From assembly GCF_016827595.1 (NCBI RefSeq), contig NZ_JAECMS010000001.1, forward strand, positions 62,001 through 126,000: a stretch of 64,000 nt of DNA, given 5' to 3'. The notes below the pieces were generated by a model. The model made no database searches. It worked only from the letters and a program-made list of their open reading frames with translations, and had not been told where the DNA came from. This stretch comes from Luteirhabdus pelagi (lineage in GTDB: Bacteria; Bacteroidota; Bacteroidia; Flavobacteriales; Flavobacteriaceae). Shown in pieces: positions 8,766-17,388 of this stretch (position 1 is the first letter of the stretch; each line of letters begins with the position of its first letter). Position numbers and translations under genes: made by a program.

Positions 8766-9975
8766 AGTGCAGAAAATATTTTTGGGAGTTTTCGTCGTCT
8801 TGCTCGGACTATTGGTGTATGCAGAAGCAACAAAACCCACACCCATCAGTTGGTTTCCATCGTATAACAGTGCCGATAAAATACCGTATGGAACCTATGT
8901 ACTTCATGATTTGGTATCAGATTCATTTCAGAACTTCGAATCGCTGGAGCGACCTCCCTTTGAAGTATTAGAAAGGGATACCCTAAAAGGAAATTATCTC
9001 TTTATAAATAACTACATCAATTTTGAAGAAGCAGAGCTAAATCGTATGCTGGCATGGATCGATAAAGGGAATGCTGCCTTTGTTTCAGCGCATAGTTTCG
9101 GATACCGATTACTTGATACACTTCAGTTAGAGATAAACACCAAATACGATGTCAATCAACTTGGAACTGAACCTTTACTAAATCTAACGCACCCTTCACT
9201 AAAAGCGCCAAAACCGTATCACATTAATAGGGATCTCGCGGTAACGTATTTCGACAAAATTGATACGCTAAGGCATACCGTACTGGGATTATCGCAGGTA
9301 TATCGCGATACGCTTTCACTACGCGATTCATTGGTAAACTTTATTCAAGTTCCTTTCGGTGAAGGGCAACTGTATCTTCATACCCAACCGGAAAGCTTCA
9401 CAAATTACTTTTTGTTGGAGGAAGAACGGAATCCGGCCTATACCGCTAACGCCCTCTCCTATCTCGATTCGGCAACGCCTCTGTATTGGGATCGATATTA
9501 CAAAAGTGGAAAGCGTATAGATGTTTCACCCTTACGGATGATTTTAGGAAACAAATACCTGAAATGGGCTTACTATTTCGTCCTAATCGGGATATTGCTA
9601 TTCGTCTTATTTGAAGGAAAGCGCAAGCAACGAAGCATTCCCATACAACCGCCAGTCACCAACCGTTCCTATATGTATACGCGAACGATTGCCGGGATGT
9701 TCTTCGACAAAAAGGAGTACGATGGTATCGCTAAAAAACAGATCGCCCTCTTCAACGAATTTATCAGAACACGACTACGCGTCCCCACGGAGCAGCGAAA
9801 CAGTCACTTTTATAAGGCGGTTGCCGGAAGAAGTGGAAACACACTGGAAGACACTAAAAAACTATTTACTTTTATCGAAAAGGTAGAAAAGCAACAGCAT
9901 ACTTCGAAAGAAGAGCTTCAAAAATTATATCAAGAACTTACAGAATTCAAAACGAAACTAGATGGAAAATCCTGA
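8758..9975 (+). CDS. DUF4350 domain-containing membrane protein
   Basis: 405 residues with an N-terminal membrane anchor (VQKIFLGVFVVLLGLLVYAEA). An extracytoplasmic domain (about 35-260) is followed by a second membrane helix near 275-290 (KWAYYFVLIGILLFVLFEG) and a cytosolic C-terminal domain of about 110 residues. The stretch YIPYGTYVLHDLV-like (IPYGTYVLHDLVSD) and INNYINFEEAELNRMLAWID fit the DUF4350 fold. It overlaps both neighbours (8 and 14 bp), so it is part of one translation-coupled unit. Function unknown. Confidence 0.82.
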   Translation: MSKVQKIFLGVFVVLLGLLVYAEATKPTPISWFPSYNSADKIPYGTYVLHDLVSDSFQNFESLERPPFEVLERDTLKGNYLFINNYINFEEAELNRMLAWIDKGNAAFVSAHSFGYRLLDTLQLEINTKYDVNQLGTEPLLNLTHPSLKAPKPYHINRDLAVTYFDKIDTLRHTVLGLSQVYRDTLSLRDSLVNFIQVPFGEGQLYLHTQPESFTNYFLLEEERNPAYTANALSYLDSATPLYWDRYYKSGKRIDVSPLRMILGNKYLKWAYYFVLIGILLFVLFEGKRKQRSIPIQPPVTNRSYMYTRTIAGMFFDKKEYDGIAKKQIALFNEFIRTRLRVPTEQRNSHFYKAVAGRSGNTLEDTKKLFTFIEKVEKQQHTSKEELQKLYQELTEFKTKLDGKS

Positions 9976-10960
9976 ACAACAGAACGACGAGCTTCACTTT
10001 AATAATCGCATTCCATTACAGGAGCTACAGGAAACTGCCGATAAGATCAAGGCCGAGCTACGAAAGGTAATCGTAGGACAGGATGATTTTATAGAACTAC
10101 TTATCGTAAGCCTACTCGCCAACGGCCATGTGTTAATTGAAGGTGTGCCCGGAATCGCCAAGACGATTACCGCTAAATTGTTTGCCAAGACACTTCATAC
10201 CGATTTTAGCCGGATTCAGTTTACGCCCGACCTGATGCCGAGTGATGTTTTGGGAACTTCTGTTTTGAACATGAAAACATCAGACTTCGAGTTCAAGAAG
10301 GGACCTATCTTTTCCAACATCATTCTTATTGATGAAATCAACCGTGCGCCGGCAAAAACACAGGCGGCACTTTTTGAAGTAATGGAGGAGCGCCAAATTA
10401 CCTTGGACGGCACCGAGCACACCATGGAATATCCATTTATGGTCCTAGCTACGCAAAACCCAGTAGAACAAGAAGGAACCTATGCCCTACCCGAAGCGCA
10501 ATTAGACCGTTTTTTATTCAAGATCAAGGTTGGCTATCCGAACTTGGAGGAAGAAGTCAGTATCCTTAAGACACATCACGACCGTAAATTGGAATTGCCC
10601 CAAGATGAAATTTCTGCAGTGTTGACACCCGATTCCTTGAAAACGTTCCGTAACCAGGTTCAGGAAGTCTTGATCGAGGATAAAATTTTCAACTATATCG
10701 CACAATTGGTTGATAAAACCCGAAATCACCCGCATCTTTACTTAGGAGGTTCGCCGAGGGCTTCATTGGCTATCATGAATACTGCAAAAGCCTTTGCGGC
10801 GATTCAGGGACGCGATTTTGTGACGCCCGAGGATGTAAAACGAGCATTGGCGCCAGTGCTTCGCCATCGTATAATCCTTTCCCCTGAACGCGAAATGGAA
10901 GGCATGACCCCGGAAACGGTTATCGACATGATTTCTCAATCTATTGAAATCCCGCGCTAA
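9962..10960 (+). CDS. MoxR family AAA+ ATPase
   Basis: 332-residue chaperone-like ATPase. Walker A is GVPGIAKT (61-68) and Walker B is ILIDE (121-125), continuing INRAPAKTQAALFEVMEERQ. The sensor-1 region has LATQNPVEQEGTY and the lid contains GGSPRASLAI. MoxR ATPases usually remodel or activate partners that bind through a VWA-like protein, here most likely the DUF58 product encoded directly downstream. The ATG lies 14 bp inside the DUF4350 gene. The set of neighbours suggests a membrane-linked MoxR complex of unknown client. Confidence 0.95.
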   Translation: MENPEQQNDELHFNNRIPLQELQETADKIKAELRKVIVGQDDFIELLIVSLLANGHVLIEGVPGIAKTITAKLFAKTLHTDFSRIQFTPDLMPSDVLGTSVLNMKTSDFEFKKGPIFSNIILIDEINRAPAKTQAALFEVMEERQITLDGTEHTMEYPFMVLATQNPVEQEGTYALPEAQLDRFLFKIKVGYPNLEEEVSILKTHHDRKLELPQDEISAVLTPDSLKTFRNQVQEVLIEDKIFNYIAQLVDKTRNHPHLYLGGSPRASLAIMNTAKAFAAIQGRDFVTPEDVKRALAPVLRHRIILSPEREMEGMTPETVIDMISQSIEIPR

Positions 10961-12292
10961 GTGATTAAATTCCTAAAATCCATATATCTCACACCGCGGT
11001 TCTTTTACGCCTTAACAGCAATCTCCATTTTGTTTTTGCTATCCTATTGGTTCCCGTCGCTCTATGGCATTACCTGGTTATTGGTTTTAGGACTCGTTCT
11101 ATTGCTCCTTTTTGAAAGCATCATGCTGTATGCATCGAAAGGATTGACGGGCGAAAGAAGGCTTCCTGATCGATTTTCGAACAGCGACGTGAATCCCGTT
11201 TCGATATCCCTTCAGAATAGCTATACTTTTAACTTACATATTTCGATTATTGATGAATTACCGGTTCAGTTTCAGAAGAGAGATTTTTGGATGCAAACGA
11301 AAGTACCGGGAAAATCAAGGACTACGTTGGAATATGATGTTCGCCCGGTAGATCGTGGCGAATATGTCTTCGGAAAGTTAAACTGTTACGCCACATCGGC
11401 TATTGGTTTACTGCGAAGGCGTTTTACTTTCAACAATGAACAATTGGTGAAGGTGTACCCATCCTTTATCCAGATGAAGAAATACGACTTCCTTGCCATC
11501 GACAATCGGTTGTCGCATATAGGATTGAAGAAAATTCGTCGGATTGGTCACACCATGGAATTCGAGCAGATTAAGGACTATGTGTTGGGCGATGATGTGC
11601 GAACCGTAAACTGGAAGGCTACGGCAAAGCGCGGACAGCTGATGGTGAATCAGTATCAAGATGAAAAGATGCAGCCTATCTATTCCATCATCGATACCAG
11701 CCGTGTGATGAAGATGCCGTTTAATGGATTGAAGCTATTGGATTATGCGATAAACAGCACGCTCGCTTTCAGCAATATCGCACTAAAGAAAGGTGACAAG
11801 GTAGGTATGGTCGATTTTTCAAATGAATTAGGGCAGTTGCTACCTGCAGAATCGCGCAAAACGCATTTGAATCGTTTGCTGGAAACGTTGTATAATATTG
11901 AAACCCAGTTTAAGGATGCCAATTACGGTATTTTACAAGCCTTGGTGCGACGAAAAATTACGCACCGTAGCCTATTGATGTTGTACACCAATTTCGAGCA
12001 TATTTCAGCCTTGCACCGACAGCTTCCCTATTTGAAAGCCATTGCAAAGAAACATGTATTGGTAGTTGTCTTTTTCGAGAACACGGAATTACGTGAATTA
12101 GCGGAAGAAAAAGCCGAATCGATTTCAGAGATATTCGATCAGACCATCGCGCAGCAATTTCAGTTCGATAAGAAGGTGATGGTACGCGAACTTCAACAAC
12201 ATGGTATTCAAACCGTATTGACAGCACCGGAGGATTTAACGGTGAATACCATCAACAAATATCTTGAAATTAAGGCAAAGGGATTGTTATAA
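10961..12292 (+). CDS. DUF58 domain-containing protein, MoxR partner
   Basis: 443 residues starting at GTG immediately after the MoxR stop codon. Two N-terminal membrane helices (about 15-55) are followed by an extracytoplasmic-like beta region. The DUF58 core contains DDVRTVNWKATAKRGQLMVN and a VWA-like strand YSIIDTSRVM (an incomplete MIDAS DxSxx). DUF58 proteins are the usual partners of MoxR ATPases and probably present or bind the substrate. It is the last gene of the cluster. 93 bp of AT-rich DNA separates it from the DUF2141 gene. Confidence 0.92.
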   Translation: MIKFLKSIYLTPRFFYALTAISILFLLSYWFPSLYGITWLLVLGLVLLLLFESIMLYASKGLTGERRLPDRFSNSDVNPVSISLQNSYTFNLHISIIDELPVQFQKRDFWMQTKVPGKSRTTLEYDVRPVDRGEYVFGKLNCYATSAIGLLRRRFTFNNEQLVKVYPSFIQMKKYDFLAIDNRLSHIGLKKIRRIGHTMEFEQIKDYVLGDDVRTVNWKATAKRGQLMVNQYQDEKMQPIYSIIDTSRVMKMPFNGLKLLDYAINSTLAFSNIALKKGDKVGMVDFSNELGQLLPAESRKTHLNRLLETLYNIETQFKDANYGILQALVRRKITHRSLLMLYTNFEHISALHRQLPYLKAIAKKHVLVVVFFENTELRELAEEKAESISEIFDQTIAQQFQFDKKVMVRELQQHGIQTVLTAPEDLTVNTINKYLEIKAKGLL

Positions 12293-12385
12293 CAGTTCAT
12301 CGCCATAAAACTACAATTCGGTATTTTTCAATTTCAAAACAGCTAAGAGCGCTTCATATTTGTATCAGAAATCAAAACAAACAAT

Positions 12386-12808
12386 ATGAAAACGATTCTT
12401 CTTACCCTTACGATTGCCCTAAGCAGCCTACTGCTAAACGCTCAAGACCAAACCTCTGAAAAAGGAACCACCGTTTCTGTCACAGTACCAGTTAATAGCG
12501 ATGAAGGGAATGTAATTTTTGGCCTATATGATGAAGCCAGCTTCCTAAAGCAACCTTTGGTTGGACTATCAAGTGAAATCATCGACGGAAAAGCAACCGT
12601 GACCTTTGAAAATGTAGCTCCAGGAACCTATGCTGTTCTGTTGTACCATGATAAAAATGATAATAAGCAAATGGACTTTGAACCAAACGGAATGCCCAAA
12701 GAAATGTACGGCGCTTCGAATAATGTAATGAGTATGGGTCCGCCACAATTCTCAGATGCTAAGTTTGAAGTAGCTGACGACCCCATAACGCTAGATATCA
12801 GAATGTAA
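12386..12808 (+). CDS. DUF2141 secreted protein
   Basis: 140 residues with a signal peptide MKTILLTLTIALSSLLLNAQ. The single DUF2141 beta-sandwich domain shows the family marks FENVAPGTYAVLLYHDKNDN (its Asp/Asn-rich loop may bind a metal) and GPPQFSDAKFEV. A paralogue is encoded at 19469-19882. The gene is probably transcribed on its own and ends before a good rho-independent terminator. Function of the family is not established. Confidence 0.88.
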   Translation: MKTILLTLTIALSSLLLNAQDQTSEKGTTVSVTVPVNSDEGNVIFGLYDEASFLKQPLVGLSSEIIDGKATVTFENVAPGTYAVLLYHDKNDNKQMDFEPNGMPKEMYGASNNVMSMGPPQFSDAKFEVADDPITLDIRM

Positions 12809-12833
12809 CGAAACCCATCAATCAAAAAAAGTA

Positions 12834-12860
12834 GCCTGTTCGTATCGGACAGGCATTTTT
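12834..12860 (+). terminator. Rho-independent terminator after DUF2141 gene
   Basis: Stem GCCTGTTCG / CGGACAGGC with one T-G wobble and a TAT loop, followed by ATTTTT. It lies 26 bp after the DUF2141 stop codon. Confidence 0.85.
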
Positions 12861-12919
12861 CATTATAAGAAATAACAGTTTATTATGACATTCATCATAA
12901 ATTTTCTCAATAGCAATGG

Positions 12920-12927
12920 TATCTTTG
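12920..12927 (+). promoter_or_regulatory. Bacteroidota -7 box before the OxyR-type gene
   Basis: TATCTTTG matches the phylum's TAnnTTTG -7 element. It sits 18 bp upstream of the ATG at 12945 and downstream of the alternative start at 12885, so it also argues for 12945 as the true start. No clear -33 TTTG is seen. Confidence 0.6.
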
Positions 12928-12944
12928 CAGTAAACGACCAAAAA

Positions 12945-13880
12945 ATGACCATTACCCAATTAAAATATGTGTTAGCCGTGGCTGAATTTCAGAATTTCAC
13001 CAAGGCTGCCAAGCGGTCCTTTGTCACCCAACCGACGCTGAGTATGCAAATTCAGAAGCTAGAAGACGAATTGGATATCAAGATTTTTGACCGCGCCAAA
13101 AAGCCTATCGAGCTTACTTCTGTAGGTAAGAAAATTGTCCAACAAGCACGCAGCATCGTAAACGAAGCCAATCGGATGCAGGATGTGGTAGACCAGGAGA
13201 AAGGATTTATCGGGGGAGAGTTTAAGCTAGGGATCATCCCGACCATTATGCCTACCTTGCTTCCAATGTTTTTGAAAACATTTTCAAATCGCTATCCCAA
13301 GGTTCAGTTGAAGATAGAGGAACTCACCACAGAGGAAATCATCGAAAAACTTCAGGAAAACCATTTGGATGCCGCGATTGCAGCAACGCCATTGGGCCAT
13401 GAAAAGTTAAAGGAACGTGCGTTGTACTATGAACCCTTCGTGGGATATATCCCTCCTAGCCATCGCCTTTCGGAAAAAAAGAAAATTAGTAGTGCCGATT
13501 TGGATATTGACGATATATTATTATTGGAAGACGGGCACTGCTTTCGCGATGGGGTTATCAATCTGTGTAAAACCGCAAAACTAAGTGGTACTGATACGTT
13601 TCAATTGGAAAGTGGAAGTTTTGAGACCTTGGTGAAATTGAGCAATGAAGGGCTGGGAATGACGCTTCTTCCCTATTTACATACTATGGACCTATCGGAA
13701 GAGTACAAAAAGAACCTCCGTTATTTTGAAGAGCCTTCCCCTGCGCGTGAAGTGAGCTTATTGTACCATGACAGTGAATTAAAGAAACAGATCGTTACCG
13801 CGCTCCATGATGTTATTCGCGGGGTGGTGAAGGGAGCGATTGCCTTTCAGGATGTGAAGATTATTTCTCCTACGAAATAG
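12945..13880 (+). CDS. oxyR: OxyR-type LysR family peroxide-responsive regulator
   Basis: 311 residues. The N-terminal winged helix-turn-helix is MTITQLKYVLAVAEFQNFTK to about residue 60, and a type-2 periplasmic-binding-like sensor domain follows. The segment LLLEDGHCFRDGVINLC places cysteines at 199 and 208, the same positions as the redox pair of E. coli OxyR. Oxidation to a disulfide would switch it to an activator of catalase and peroxiredoxin genes. No such target lies nearby in the window. The start is chosen from the -7 box; an upstream in-frame ATG at 12885 would place the promoter inside the gene. Confidence 0.9.
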   Translation: MTITQLKYVLAVAEFQNFTKAAKRSFVTQPTLSMQIQKLEDELDIKIFDRAKKPIELTSVGKKIVQQARSIVNEANRMQDVVDQEKGFIGGEFKLGIIPTIMPTLLPMFLKTFSNRYPKVQLKIEELTTEEIIEKLQENHLDAAIAATPLGHEKLKERALYYEPFVGYIPPSHRLSEKKKISSADLDIDDILLLEDGHCFRDGVINLCKTAKLSGTDTFQLESGSFETLVKLSNEGLGMTLLPYLHTMDLSEEYKKNLRYFEEPSPAREVSLLYHDSELKKQIVTALHDVIRGVVKGAIAFQDVKIISPTK

Positions 13881-13888
13881 TAGCTGCA

Positions 13889-13958
13889 GGTGGCTTCGAG
13901 AACCTCAGCCACCCTACCAATACTTCCGTTTTCGGTGGCTGAGGCTCTCGAAGCCACC
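13889..13958. repeat. REP-like inverted repeat, GGTGGCTTCGAGA family
   Basis: Two 25-bp arms (13889-13913 and 13934-13958) begin GGTGGCTTCGAGAACC and are reverse complements except for one position that would pair as G-U in RNA. They are separated by 20 bp. A related element lies at 62896-62945. The element follows the oxyR stop by 8 bp and may contribute to termination. Confidence 0.85.
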
Positions 13959-13966
13959 CATATGCA

Positions 13967-14000
13967 TTAAAAAAGCCCCGATTTCTCGAGGCTTATTTTA
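13967..14000. terminator. Bidirectional terminator between oxyR and the 65-residue protein gene
   Basis: Stem AAGCCCCGA / TCGAGGCTT (13973-13994, one wobble). On the minus strand the loop reads GAAA and is followed by TTTTTT; on the plus strand by ATTTTATT. It serves the minus-strand gene at 14001 best. Confidence 0.8.
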
Positions 14001-14198
14001 TTATGGATTAAGATAAATTAAACATTGATTTAGTTTGGGGTTCTGCTGAATCAGTGAATCTACATACACCTTAAGCTCCTCAATTTCATAAGGAAGTAAT
14101 CTTTTTAAGGCTTTCTGTAATTCCTTGCAGAACAAATTTACATCAAAACTCACTTTCGCGAGTACGGCTTTGGTGTAATCAAACATTGCTCTAGCCAT
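14001..14198 (-). CDS. Small conserved hypothetical protein, 65 residues
   Basis: MARAMFDYTKAVLAKVSFDV begins a compact helical, soluble protein with no signal peptide and no known domain. From memory, similarly sized proteins with the same MARAMF...YTK and LLPYEIEELK blocks are frequent in Flavobacteriaceae. The reading frame ends just before a strong minus-strand terminator, which supports expression. No function can be given. Confidence 0.7.
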   Translation of the reverse strand: MARAMFDYTKAVLAKVSFDVNLFCKELQKALKRLLPYEIEELKVYVDSLIQQNPKLNQCLIYLNP

Positions 14199-14322
14199 AG
14201 GTAAACAGGTATTAATCAGGTTACGTAGTTTTCAGACTATAGGCTATTGGTTTTTTTCGTTAGCTCCCTCAATATAACAAAAAATATTTTAAAATATTAG
14301 GGCTGTTGATAACTTGTATTTG

Positions 14323-15123
14323 TTAAAATCGGTTATCGCCATCCAACAGATCGCCCAAGCCCCCGAGAATGCTTCCTTCACCTTTATCCTTACCACCTCC
14401 TCTTGGTGCAGATGCCCAGACGCGCTTCGCCAAACGGCTAAAGGGTAAGGATTGGATGTACACTGTTCCGGGTCCAGTAAGCGTCGCGAAGAAGATTCCT
14501 TCCCCACCAAACACAGCGTTCTTGATACCACCCACAAACTCAATATCGTAATCGACCGTACTATCAAAGCCGATGATGCATCCTGTATCTACGCGAAGGC
14601 GTTCCCCAGGTTTTAGTTCTCTTTTGAGCGTTGTTCCGCCGGCGTGTACGAAAGCCATTCCGTAGCCTTCTAGTTTCTGCATGATAAATCCTTCCCCACC
14701 GAAAAAGCCACGTCCGAGTTTTCGAGAAAATTCAATCCCAATCGATACCCCTTTGGCGGCGCAAAGAAACGCATCCTTTTGACAGATGAACTTTCCGTTA
14801 AAGCGTTCTAAATCCAACGCAATGATTTTCCCAGGATAGGGTGAAGCAAAACTAACATCCTGTCGTTCGGGATGGGTGTTATAGAAGGCCGTCATAAAAA
14901 GACTTTCACCCGTCAACAATCGCTTTCCAGCACCAAATATCTTTCCCAAAACACCTTTATCCTGTGCAGAACCATCGCCAAAGATAGTTTCCATCTTTAT
15001 GCCTTGATCCATTGTCATAAAACTACCCGCTTCGGCTAAAACCCCTTCATTCTGATCGAGAGTAATGGAAACGTATTGCATTTCTTCGCCGTGAATAACG
15101 TAATCTATTTCGTGTGCTTTCAT
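14323..15123 (-). CDS. TIGR00266/AIM24 family protein
   Basis: 266 residues of all-beta structure, without signal peptide or membrane segment. Family marks are YVSITLDQNEGVLAEAGSFM near the N-terminus, FICQKDAFLCAA, GEGFIMQKLEGYGMAFVHAG in the centre and a glycine-rich tail (PRGGGKDKGEGSILGG). The family is named after mitochondrial AIM24; the bacterial role is unknown. It stands alone between the small hypothetical gene and the amidohydrolase operon. About 120 bp of AT-rich DNA upstream of 14323 shows no other gene. Confidence 0.88.
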   Translation of the reverse strand: MKAHEIDYVIHGEEMQYVSITLDQNEGVLAEAGSFMTMDQGIKMETIFGDGSAQDKGVLGKIFGAGKRLLTGESLFMTAFYNTHPERQDVSFASPYPGKIIALDLERFNGKFICQKDAFLCAAKGVSIGIEFSRKLGRGFFGGEGFIMQKLEGYGMAFVHAGGTTLKRELKPGERLRVDTGCIIGFDSTVDYDIEFVGGIKNAVFGGEGIFFATLTGPGTVYIQSLPFSRLAKRVWASAPRGGGKDKGEGSILGGLGDLLDGDNRF

Positions 15124-15164
15124 TTGTGAGGTTTATTATATCAGTAGTGGATTTTTAAAATATG

Positions 15165-16307
15165 TTACGGTGTTTTCACAACCTTCCCTTCTTTCCAAAC
15201 GGCTTCAATGGTATATAGATGCTCCATGTCTTCTAGTGGATTTTCATTCAACAACACCATATCAGCTTTATAGCCTGGCTTTAAAAATCCCAGGTTCGGA
15301 AGGTCAAAATATTTAGCAGGCAAGGAAGTAGCGCTTTTCAACACATCAATACTCGAAAGCCCTGCTTCTTTTAGTAGTTTCATTTCTTCATAGAGATCAC
15401 TCCCATAGTTGATTTGCGCATTCGGAGGATCGGTCCCTGCTAAAATAGGAACCCCAGCTTCGTATGCCTTCAACACTTCACCCAACAATTCTTCTTTCGA
15501 TAAACGTGAAACATCTTCCATTGAGGTATTGTTTTCGAAAATTCGAATAACCGTCAGTAAGGTTGGAACCATGAAAAAATCTGACCGATTTGCCAGCGCC
15601 TTCAACTTTTCTGCTTCAAAGGGTTTATCCCACCAAACATGAACCAAACCATCGGCTCCTAAAGACAGTACTTGCGCTGCATTTTCCATTTGGGAGACAT
15701 GTACCACCGCATTGAGATCCTTTGCATGCGCCGATTTTATGAGCGCTTCAACAGTTTCAGGTTTTAAACTTGGTCGCAGCGACTCAACCATTATCTTTAG
15801 GTAATTTGCTCCAGCCTTTATTCTATCTGCTACAAATTCGTCGGCTTCTTCGGGTTCGGTAAGGGTTGGCGTTGGAAAACCGTATTGCGTTCCATGTCCG
15901 TTCGGAACGGTTGCTGCGGCACCGGCAAACCAATAGCGCGCATAGTTTGTAGAGTCGAGAAATCGCTTCCGCATCGATTGCTGATACTGTTCCACTCCGT
16001 GCATATCCAAAACATTCAACACCCCAGCTTTGGCAGCTTCCACCAAGTTACCCGCCATCCACGCATGTACATGGCTATTGGTCATACCCGGCATTAGGAA
16101 CTTTCCGGAGCCATCAATTATGTCGCCATCGAATTTCAAATCTGCTGCCACGTTGCTCACTTCACCATTTTCAACTAAAATCGAAGTATTCTCGATAACC
16201 TTTTCACCATCGAAAACCGCAACATTCTCAATTAAAAAATCTTGGCCATATCCTTCAACATGTAGCAACAGTATTAAAAGTATTGGTAGGTATTTCAAAT
16301 ATTTCAT
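15165..16307 (-). CDS. Secreted amidohydrolase family protein (imidazolonepropionase-like)
   Basis: 380 residues with a signal peptide ending near VEGYGQ. The metal-dependent hydrolase barrel shows PGMTNSHVHAW (His79 and His81), NYLKIMVES (candidate bridging Lys), AVVHVSQ, LVHVWW and AGTDPP (Asp). The set is complete, so an active hydrolase of a cyclic amide, ester or peptide is likely; the substrate is not known. Its ATG overlaps the stop of the preceding 2TM gene by one base (TAATG), so it is coupled to the 2TM/histidine-kinase operon. Confidence 0.88.
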   Translation of the reverse strand: MKYLKYLPILLILLLHVEGYGQDFLIENVAVFDGEKVIENTSILVENGEVSNVAADLKFDGDIIDGSGKFLMPGMTNSHVHAWMAGNLVEAAKAGVLNVLDMHGVEQYQQSMRKRFLDSTNYARYWFAGAAATVPNGHGTQYGFPTPTLTEPEEADEFVADRIKAGANYLKIMVESLRPSLKPETVEALIKSAHAKDLNAVVHVSQMENAAQVLSLGADGLVHVWWDKPFEAEKLKALANRSDFFMVPTLLTVIRIFENNTSMEDVSRLSKEELLGEVLKAYEAGVPILAGTDPPNAQINYGSDLYEEMKLLKEAGLSSIDVLKSATSLPAKYFDLPNLGFLKPGYKADMVLLNENPLEDMEHLYTIEAVWKEGKVVKTP

Positions 16308-16654
16308 TAGTCTCTATTTTGAATGGATTGATAGTTGTTTTCCTCCTCATCCAATAGCTCCTTAATCTTGCGCTCTTCCCATTTTCGGAAAAACGGCACC
16401 TTTCCATTCGATACATTATACCAATGAATCAAGATGGCTATCCCCCAAATAGCCCAAGTGATGATATAGCTCCAAAGTACCCAGTTTTTAAATTCTGGCC
16501 CCAGTTCTTCTACTTGTGGTAGGTTAAGCACGATAATCGCTCCAATGATGGCGAGTACTGAAAGAATGATATACACTGTGAGATGGGCATAAAACTCTTT
16601 CAATGCTTTCAGCTTTTTTGAAGCTTTCCTGTAGTTTTCTTCAGTTGTTTCCAT
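16307..16654 (-). CDS. 2TM domain protein C
   Basis: 115 residues from ATG 16654. It is the last and most divergent of four 2TM copies in this operon. Two hydrophobic helices (about 25-45 and 60-80) are followed by the family tail KVPFFRKWEERKIKELLDEE. The N-terminal region has the amphipathic KKLKALKEFYAH block. 2TM domains (PF13239) occur alone or at the C-terminus of LytS-type kinases; the role is unknown. It starts 8 bp after the 2TM-B stop and shares TAATG with the amidohydrolase. Confidence 0.85.
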   Translation of the reverse strand: METTEENYRKASKKLKALKEFYAHLTVYIILSVLAIIGAIIVLNLPQVEELGPEFKNWVLWSYIITWAIWGIAILIHWYNVSNGKVPFFRKWEERKIKELLDEEENNYQSIQNRD

Positions 16655-16662
16655 GGTTGCTG

Positions 16663-16968
16663 TTATTCCCAACGTGATTTGTTTTCCTCTTCCTCCATAA
16701 ACTCCTTCATTTTACGGTCTTCCCAATCCTTTCCAAGAATCGGATTCCAGTTGAAGGCTTTACCGGCTTGAAAGATAAGTCCGATCCCCCATCCGAAGGC
16801 AGCCCATAAAAACCACATATAGCTCCATTCGTTTGTATAGTAGTTCAATGCTGCTAAAAAGCCTATAAAAATGAAGTACATGATAAGGCTGGTGTAGAAC
16901 TTTTTGATATGTTCCACTCTTTCTTTTGCCTTAAAATACTTGCTAGAATTTTTGTCCATATTATCCAT
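16663..16968 (-). CDS. 2TM domain protein B
   Basis: 101 residues: an N-terminal helix KAKERVEHIKKFYTSL, two membrane helices, and the conserved tail NWNPILGKDWEDRKMKEFME followed by EEEN. Compared with the kinase-fused copy, the block WNPxxGKDWExRK is fully kept. It lies 39 bp after 2TM-A and 8 bp before 2TM-C. Probably a membrane component or decoy of the kinase encoded upstream, which is inference from domain identity. Confidence 0.87.
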   Translation of the reverse strand: MDNMDKNSSKYFKAKERVEHIKKFYTSLIMYFIFIGFLAALNYYTNEWSYMWFLWAAFGWGIGLIFQAGKAFNWNPILGKDWEDRKMKEFMEEEENKSRWE

Positions 16969-17007
16969 GACGTTGGTTTTTCTAATTGATTATTGGATTT
17001 CCTTAGG

Positions 17008-17289
17008 TTACGAATCTTCCCGCATAAATTCCTCGATCTTTCTCTTTTCCCAATCCTTTCCGAAGAAGGGGTTCCACTCGTAAGTGTCGGCCGCATGACC
17101 GATTAAACCGATACCCCAACCAATGATAGGGAATAGTGCCCAAGGGAAGCTGGTATTCGATACATAATTCAACCAAAGGAATACGGGAATAAAGAGTAAG
17201 TAGATACTCAAATGCCAATAAAATCCCTTTAGTTTTTCAACACGCTGCTTGGCGTATTCGTACTTGTTTTGTGGTGAAGAATAATTCAT
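17008..17289 (-). CDS. 2TM domain protein A
   Basis: 93 residues from ATG 17289 (MNYSSPQNKYEYAKQRVEKL); an upstream start at 17325 would add 12 residues of no clear value. It is the closest relative of the kinase-fused 2TM domain: both share VEKLKGFYxH, LNYxSxTSFPWA and WNPFxGKDWExRKI. It follows the kinase gene by 99 bp, a gap that could hold an internal promoter although I see no TAnnTTTG in it. Confidence 0.88.
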   Translation of the reverse strand: MNYSSPQNKYEYAKQRVEKLKGFYWHLSIYLLFIPVFLWLNYVSNTSFPWALFPIIGWGIGLIGHAADTYEWNPFFGKDWEKRKIEEFMREDS

Positions 17290-17388
17290 GACTAGTAGTT
17301 TTAAATGATGGTATAAAAGTACCAAGCAGGTTGCCTCTTTTCAACTAAAAACTACCGAACCGTAGTTTTGGAGCGATGAACCGTAAGG

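Noticed and set aside
17290-17388. Separate promoter for the free 2TM genes
   Set aside because: The 99-bp gap could hold one, but no TAnnTTTG or other recognisable element was found.
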